A DNA stretch of 64,000 nucleotides, from positions 1 to 64,000 of the forward strand of contig CAAGED010000031.1 in assembly GCA_900768505.1 (NCBI GenBank), given 5' to 3'. Of this stretch, positions 59,546-64,000 are shown piece after piece (within the stretch, counting starts at the first letter, position 1; each line of letters opens with the position of its first letter). The translations under genes were made by a program, and so were the position numbers. A model generated the notes under the pieces. That model did no database searches. It saw only the letters and a list, made by a program, of their open reading frames with translations, and was not told where the DNA came from. The DNA is from Lentisphaeria bacterium (GTDB lineage: Bacteria; Verrucomicrobiota; Lentisphaeria; Victivallales; Victivallaceae).

Positions 59546-61087
59546 TTGATTGCAAAGTGTTTTTCCGCCGCCGTGCTGGGCATTGACGCCTTTCCGGTGG
59601 AAGTGGAGGTTAATGTCACCAATTCCGGCATGCAGGATGTGATTTCCATTGTAGGGTTGCCGGATGCGGCGGTGCGGGAGAGTCGCGACCGCATCAAGTC
59701 CGCATTGCTCAGTTGCGCGATTGCACTGCCAGGGGGGACTACAATTGTAAACCTGGCACCGGCGGATTTGCGTAAGGAGGGAGCAGCATTTGATTTGGCG
59801 ATTGCACTGGGAATTCTGGCTGCCAACGGCAGAATTCCGGAAAAGAATCTGCGCCGTCTGGCCGTTATCGGGGAATTGGCGCTGGATGGTACAATTCGCC
59901 CTATCAAAGGAGCCTTGCCGATTGCCGTTGCATTCAGTGCCAACAAGTTGGTAGACGCAATTATTTTGCCCCGAGCCAATGGGGAAGAGGCGGCGCTGGC
60001 ATGTGAAAATTGCCCGGTTTTTGCGGTTGACCACCTGCTGGAGGTGATTGATTACCTTAACGGCCGGATGGAACTTACTCCATACAAAGCTGATTTGCAG
60101 GAATATTTACGGGAAGACAATTCGCGGAATTTGGATTTTGCCGACGTCAAAGGACAAATCATGGCACGTCGCGCCATGGAAATTGCGGCATCCGGCGGCC
60201 ATAATTCATTGCTGATCGGGCCGCCGGGAACCGGAAAATCAATGATTTCCAGCCGCCTGCCGGGCATTCTACCGCCGATGACATTGGCGGAAACCTTGGA
60301 AAGCAGTCGAATTTACAGCGTATTGGGCATGTTGGCGGATGGCAAACCGTTGTTAAACAAGCGTCCATTCCGGGCGCCCCATCACACCATCAGCGATGTG
60401 GGGTTGATCGGCGGCGGCAAGGATCCCAAGCCGGGAGAAATAAGTTTAGCTAATCACGGGGTGCTTTTTCTGGATGAATTACCGGAATTCAAACGCAACG
60501 TTCTGGAGGTGTTGCGCCAGCCCTTGGAAAACGGTCAAATCACAATCTCACGCGCCTCCGGCAGTTGTACCTTTCCAGCCCGATTCATGCTTTGTGCGGC
60601 TATGAATCCCTGCCCCTGCGGCTTGGGAGAATATGAATTGGGGTGTACCTGTAAAATTGACGAGAAGAGACGTTACCGGAAACGGATTTCGGGGCCGCTG
60701 CTGGATCGCATTGATTTGCATGTCGAGGTGCTGCAACTTACACCGGATGAATTGTTAAGTTCAGGAATCAGCGAAAGCAGTGCGGTTATTGCGCAGCGTG
60801 TGGCAGCAGCACGCGATATACAGCTGCATCGTTTCAGGGGTAGCGGGATCTTCTGCAATGCGTCAATGGGCAGTCGGGAATTGCGGAAATTTTGCCGTTT
60901 GGACAGTATGAGTCAAATGATGCTGCGCAATGCGATAGTTAATTTTAAACTAAGTCCCCGGGCGCATGACCGCATATTAAAAGTAGCACGAACAATTGCG
61001 GATTTATCTGGCGGGCATGATATAAAAGAGAGCGATATTTTTGAAGCAATCAGTTATCGCGGTGCGGATCGCAAGGGGTGGGATTAA
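59546..61087 (+). CDS. comM: YifB/ComM-family Mg-chelatase-like ATPase
   Basis: 513 residues from a TTG start (LIAKCFSAAVLGIDAFPVEV), which is where homologues begin; CAGGGGT lies upstream. The N-terminal domain has GLPDAAVRESRDRIKSALLS and a Lon-protease-like fold. The AAA+ core has LLIGPPGTGKSMISSRLPGI, Walker B LFLDELPEFKRNVLEVLRQP, and ANHG/FMLCAAMNPCPCG with the zinc-like Cys cluster (CGLGEYELGCTCK). A C-terminal Mg_chelatase_C domain completes it. ComM drives branch migration during natural transformation. The operon partner mnmA is unrelated. Confidence 0.94.
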   Translation: MIAKCFSAAVLGIDAFPVEVEVNVTNSGMQDVISIVGLPDAAVRESRDRIKSALLSCAIALPGGTTIVNLAPADLRKEGAAFDLAIALGILAANGRIPEKNLRRLAVIGELALDGTIRPIKGALPIAVAFSANKLVDAIILPRANGEEAALACENCPVFAVDHLLEVIDYLNGRMELTPYKADLQEYLREDNSRNLDFADVKGQIMARRAMEIAASGGHNSLLIGPPGTGKSMISSRLPGILPPMTLAETLESSRIYSVLGMLADGKPLLNKRPFRAPHHTISDVGLIGGGKDPKPGEISLANHGVLFLDELPEFKRNVLEVLRQPLENGQITISRASGSCTFPARFMLCAAMNPCPCGLGEYELGCTCKIDEKRRYRKRISGPLLDRIDLHVEVLQLTPDELLSSGISESSAVIAQRVAAARDIQLHRFRGSGIFCNASMGSRELRKFCRLDSMSQMMLRNAIVNFKLSPRAHDRILKVARTIADLSGGHDIKESDIFEAISYRGADRKGWD

Positions 61088-61129
61088 TTTTTCTCATAAT
61101 ATTCGATTATTTTCATTCATGAAGCAAAA

Positions 61130-61217
61130 TGCGGTTGTCCTAAAACAGACAGCTTGAATCGGTGTAAAACGACCATTAAATTAAATATGGAAATGGTCGT
61201 TTTATGAAAAAAAGTTA
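61130..61217 (+). repeat. First copy of an about 88-bp direct repeat flanking mscS
   Basis: Starts TGCGGTTGTCCTAAAACAG and ends at AAAAAAAGTTA. It matches 62764-62852 with about 15 differences by eye. Includes a 12-bp inverted repeat with 14-base loop. It resembles the left end and leader of an IS3-type element. Confidence 0.75.
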
Positions 61218-61278
61218 TGACATGAAATTTAAGAGTTCTGTTTCCATCGAAGCACTGCAATATAAAACCCAGAATTAA
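61204..61278 (+). pseudogene. Remnant of a transposase OrfA (IS3-like)
   Basis: 24 codons reading MKKSYDMKFKSSVSIEALQ and a short tail before a stop. The start resembles OrfA helix-turn-helix proteins of the IS3 family (M-K-K-x-Y-x-x-x-F-K-x-x-V-x-x-E-A-L). The rest of the element is missing. Low-confidence family call. Confidence 0.4.
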
Positions 61279-61384
61279 ACATATTGGGCGGCTTGAAAAT
61301 CCGCCACAAAAGAATACTTTAAATCAATATTTCGGTAAAAAGTTGTCCAGCCCAAGGGACAGGAGCATTATCACAGGAGATATT

Positions 61385-62749
61385 ATGTCAAATTTTTGGA
61401 TTGAATTAAAGAGAAATGTATCGGAATACCCGTTTGTCTACGAAATGATCATCATTTGTCTCGCTGCTATTGCAAGTATTGTTGCCGATTTTGTAGTTAA
61501 AAGAATTCTTCTTAATGGATTGAAGAAGATCTTTAACTCATTGCCGCTTGGTAACAAACAGGCAAATTCGCTGTTTATCAGTGTCGCAGCAAGGCTCGCC
61601 AATATTATTCCAGTAACAGTGCTGTATAATGCCATTGCCGTGATTCCCAACATGAATCCCATCGTTGTGGTGTCAACAAGACGAATTTGCATTATATTGA
61701 TGGTTATTTTTGTTGTTATAAGCATAAACCGGTTACTCGATTTGGCTGAGATGATATATCAAAAGCGACCATATGCTGCATCACATCCAATCAAGGGATA
61801 TCTGCAGCTAGCTAAAATATTTTTTGGAATCATTGCAGCAATTCTTGTAATTTCATTTATACTAAATAAGAGTCCAATCATTCTGCTTTCCGGACTGGGG
61901 GCCGTTGCTGCAGTGCTTATGCTTGTGTTTCAAGATACAATTTTATCACTTGTCGCCAGTGTACAGCTAAGTTCAAACAATATGGTAAAAATCGGTGATT
62001 GGATTGTAATGCCGTCATACGGTGCAGATGGTTTTGTTATTGAAATTGCACTGCATACCGTGAAGATTCAGAATTGGGATAAAACTATAGTTACTGTTCC
62101 CACAAGAAAGCTCATAGAGGAGAGCTTTACCAACTGGCGCGGAATGTTTGAATCTGGCGGCCGACGTATAAAACGGTCAATTTATATTGATCAGCGCAGT
62201 ATTCGCTTCCTGACAGAAGATGAGATTAAACGGTTAGAGGATTTCATAATATTGAACGAATATTTAGAAACAAAAAAGGAGGAAATCTCTGAATGGAATA
62301 TATCTCTCGCCGAAAAAGGAGCAAAACCTATCAATAGCCGCAGAATTACCAATATCGGTACTTTCAGAGTTTATGTTGAAAAATATCTCAAGTCAAATAA
62401 AAATATAAATCAGGAAATGATTCAGCTTGTTCGTCAGCTTGCGCCAAGCACAACCGGATTACCTCTTGAAATTTACTGTTTTACCAAAAGTACCCAATGG
62501 ATTGAACATGAAAAAGTTCAATCAGATATTTTTGATCATTTATTGGCGATTCTTCCCGTATTTGGATTAAGAGTGTTCCAGGATTGCTCTGATATATATC
62601 AGGAGGTTAGCGATTTTCCGACTTTTGTAGATGGCATATTTCCGCAAACAAATCTTGTTCCACCAATCTATCCCAGCGATATAAAGCGTGTCAAGGAGAT
62701 AGCGGCGGAATATCATAAAAAAGTAACCACAGAAGATTGCATAAATTAG
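61385..62749 (+). CDS. Mechanosensitive channel of the MscS family, YbdG-like
   Basis: 454 residues from the ATG at 61385, with AGGAGAT upstream. Four to five membrane helices in the first 190 residues (EMIIICLAAIASIVADFVVK, IFFGIIAAILVISFILNKSP, ILLSGLGAVAAVLMLVFQDT). The MscS pore helix/beta domain has SLVASVQLSSNNMVKIGDWI, TVKIQNWDKTIVTVPTRKLI and SFTNWRGMFESGGRRIKRSI, the YbdG signature region. A C-terminal cytoplasmic domain of about 200 residues follows. It opens on osmotic downshock. The gene is more AT-rich than its neighbours and is bracketed by IS-like repeats, signs of transfer. Confidence 0.92.
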   Translation: MSNFWIELKRNVSEYPFVYEMIIICLAAIASIVADFVVKRILLNGLKKIFNSLPLGNKQANSLFISVAARLANIIPVTVLYNAIAVIPNMNPIVVVSTRRICIILMVIFVVISINRLLDLAEMIYQKRPYAASHPIKGYLQLAKIFFGIIAAILVISFILNKSPIILLSGLGAVAAVLMLVFQDTILSLVASVQLSSNNMVKIGDWIVMPSYGADGFVIEIALHTVKIQNWDKTIVTVPTRKLIEESFTNWRGMFESGGRRIKRSIYIDQRSIRFLTEDEIKRLEDFIILNEYLETKKEEISEWNISLAEKGAKPINSRRITNIGTFRVYVEKYLKSNKNINQEMIQLVRQLAPSTTGLPLEIYCFTKSTQWIEHEKVQSDIFDHLLAILPVFGLRVFQDCSDIYQEVSDFPTFVDGIFPQTNLVPPIYPSDIKRVKEIAAEYHKKVTTEDCIN

Positions 62750-63116
62750 TCGCGATGCGAAACTGCGGTTGCTCCAAAACAGGACAAATTGAATCGCTGT
62801 AAGACAACCATTAAATTAATTATGGTAATGGCCATTTTACGAAAAATAGTTAGAAAATTAACGAGAGTGTTTCGGAGAATTTACAGAAAATTTGTTGCAC
62901 TTACTCGCAAAAAAATCACAAAACATAATATTGATTTGTCAACTAAAAAAAACGTAAATGGTTATAACGATTTCGTCCACTTATAAATATAATAACAGCC
63001 AACATAAAAATATCATCAACGAATGTGTTTATGATTTTGCATAAGATTGTAAGTTGCGGCGGGCGGATGTTTTTTATTCCCAAGACTCAATTTGCCGCCA
63101 GACAAACAAAAAAACA
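62750..63116. other. AT-rich gap with second IS-like repeat
   Basis: Part of a 900-base stretch without a gene. 62764-62852 is the second repeat copy. From 62853 on the DNA is AT-rich; a 65-codon frame (62789-62986) has a composition unlike real proteins. CGGCGGGCGGATG...GCCGCC near 63057-63099 can pair. Nothing further is identified. Confidence 0.4.
62764..62852 (+). repeat. Second copy of the direct repeat flanking mscS
   Basis: Starts TGCGGTTGCTCCAAAACAGG. About 15 differences from 61130-61217; the ATG of the remnant transposase reads ACG here and the inner hairpin is decayed. Same orientation as copy one. Confidence 0.75.
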
Positions 63117-63150
63117 CTCCGGAAAATATACCGCCATACATTTTCCGGAG
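63117..63150 (-). terminator. Hairpin with T-tract on the minus strand
   Basis: Perfect 11-bp stem CTCCGGAAAAT/ATTTTCCGGAG (63117-63127, 63140-63150), loop of 12; the minus strand continues GTGTTTTTTTGTTTG. It would stop minus-strand transcripts coming from the lytic transglycosylase region. Confidence 0.75.
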
Positions 63151-63650
63151 CCTCTACAAAGTTACTCCTCTAACCTACGTTGTAGCAAAAAAAATTAAAG
63201 TGATTTTTTTTCTTTGCGATTTAAGTACAACCCCCTCTAAAGATAACTTAGTACAATATTAAACAAAATCAAATTACAATTAAAAAAATATTAAATAATT
63301 TGTTATTTGTATATTTAAACATGCTATTTGTATAACTAACTCCTATGAAGATATCATTTGCCAAGAAAAAAACCGAATTTTTTACTTGCTCCCATTCGCA
63401 ATCTTTATTTAGGACTGGATTGTTCCCGGTACATGGTTTTGTCCTTCCCGGACGCTGCAATCAAATTCGCGAACTCTTTTTACCTCATCTTTGACTTTCG
63501 TTAAGCCGGTTATACGCAGCCGTCAAGAGACGGTCTTTCCTGATTTTTCAAAATTTTTGAGTTTTTACCTTTTCCTTAAAAAACTTCTGCTTGCGAGCCG
63601 TTATTAGCGTTCACGCGACAAATCAACTGAGCCGCAACGCCGTCAATTTA
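63151..63650. other. AT-rich gap before lytic transglycosylase
   Basis: 500 bases with no credible gene on either strand. A short hairpin CCGTC-AAGA-GACGG lies near 63521-63534, followed by a T-rich tail. The 63-codon minus frame here (63269-63460) has odd composition. Confidence 0.4.
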
Positions 63651-64000
63651 TTACCGGGTGGCGGCATTTTCACGCTCTTTGTAATATTGATAACGTTTAC
63701 AAATAACCTCCACATAACGCCGGGTCGAATCAATGGTTATCCGTTCCATAATTTCACCATCTTTATCCGGCGGCTTCCAATTTCCAGCCCGGGTCGGCCC
63801 CGCGTTGTACTGACAAAGCGCCAGTTCAAGTTGTCCCCGATAACCGTCAAAACGCCGCAACGCCTTGGCCAAAAACCAGACGCCAATCTCAATATTCAAA
63901 TCCGGACGGTAGAGTTCAAACGTGTTTGGAACTTTACGCTTATACGCCCTCGCCCAATCCACTACGGCCATATTGGGCATGATCTGCATTAATCCCACCT
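63651..64000 (-). CDS. Lytic transglycosylase (SLT domain), 5' part outside the window
   Basis: The last 116 codons are visible, reading from the right edge: GLMQIMPNMAVVDWARAY with the SLT G-L-M-Q-I-M-P motif, LNIEIGVWFLAKALRRFDG and LALCQYNAGPTRAGNW with A-x-Y-N-A-G-P. The tail RRYVEVICKRYQYYKERENA is typical of Slt/MltE-type domains. The catalytic Glu lies upstream, beyond the window. The enzyme cleaves peptidoglycan in the periplasm. Confidence 0.92.
   Translation of the reverse strand, partial: VGLMQIMPNMAVVDWARAYKRKVPNTFELYRPDLNIEIGVWFLAKALRRFDGYRGQLELALCQYNAGPTRAGNWKPPDKDGEIMERITIDSTRRYVEVICKRYQYYKERENAATR

Larger units (their letters stand above)
61088..61384. other. Region with decayed IS end upstream of mscS
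   Basis: 297 bases. It contains the first copy of the direct repeat (61130-61217), a transposase remnant (61204-61278) and a leader to mscS. Within the repeat AAAACGACCATT (61166-61177) pairs with AATGGTCGTTTT (61192-61203). No intact gene. A hairpin-like GGCGG...CCGCC occurs at about 61287-61305. Confidence 0.5.

Noticed and set aside
62789..62986. 65-codon basic frame after mscS
   Set aside because: It begins inside the decayed repeat and has only Lys/Arg-rich low-complexity content.

Overview
The window comes from a Gram-negative bacterium of moderate GC content. It encodes lipid A synthesis (LpxA), a lipopolysaccharide-kinase-like protein, lipoproteins and a prepilin peptidase. A small protein resembling the exosortase-associated TIGR04073 family, together with the overall gene mix, suggests the PVC group, perhaps Lentisphaerota. 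That placement is inference from protein content only.

Positions 1-12.5 kb are foreign DNA. On the minus strand lies a phage-type recombination/replication module: an unclassified small gene, two sigma/HTH-like proteins, a PD-(D/E)XK exonuclease, a Sak4-like ATPase, a mini NrdD-like protein, a small Cys/His protein, a DUF669 ssDNA-binding protein, RusA, another HTH protein and an SF2 helicase that runs off the left edge. Two proteins of this module carry inteins in their NTPase motifs. Sak4 has a complete 343-residue LAGLIDADG intein, apparently class 3, inside Walker A. The helicase has the start of a Cys1 intein right after the DE of its Walker B/DExH motif. A RelB/YafQ-type toxin-antitoxin pair, with a frameshifted toxin, sits within the module on the plus strand. 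Upstream of the module are 10-bp-phased repeats.

Divergent from a WYL regulator (6.9-7.95 kb) is a tight four-gene plus-strand operon (8.15-12.5 kb): an SMC/RecF-like ATPase, a HEAT-repeat histidine kinase, a response regulator and a DEDDh exonuclease. I regard it as the best candidate for an undescribed, probably anti-phage, system. It is followed by a hairpin-rich non-coding stretch and by tRNA-Pro(GGG), whose 3' end faces the foreign block, as expected for a tRNA integration site.

From 13.1 kb onward the window is mostly housekeeping chromosome: a MarR/GNAT/aminotransferase operon; folD and purA; a CPA2 antiporter; an NAD synthetase whose glutaminase domain has lost its Cys; ychF; queF-argJ; a long minus-strand run (purQ, esterase, pteridine-reductase-like SDR, metallo-hydrolase, prepilin peptidase, aroE, two lipoproteins, rsmE, mutarotase, gpsA, plsY); then M24 peptidase, isopropylmalate-type dehydrogenase, kinase, rnc, Fe-alcohol dehydrogenase/PfkB pair, sppA and purT. 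An isolated phage portal-like gene pair (47.3-49.1 kb) precedes a gmk-coaC-trmL-ribD-dxs cluster. Next come ilvN, gpmI, lpxA, mnmA and comM. An AT-rich mscS gene is flanked by decayed direct repeats that look like IS ends (61.1-62.85 kb). A lytic transglycosylase runs off the right edge.

All functions are read from motifs by eye; no database search was run.
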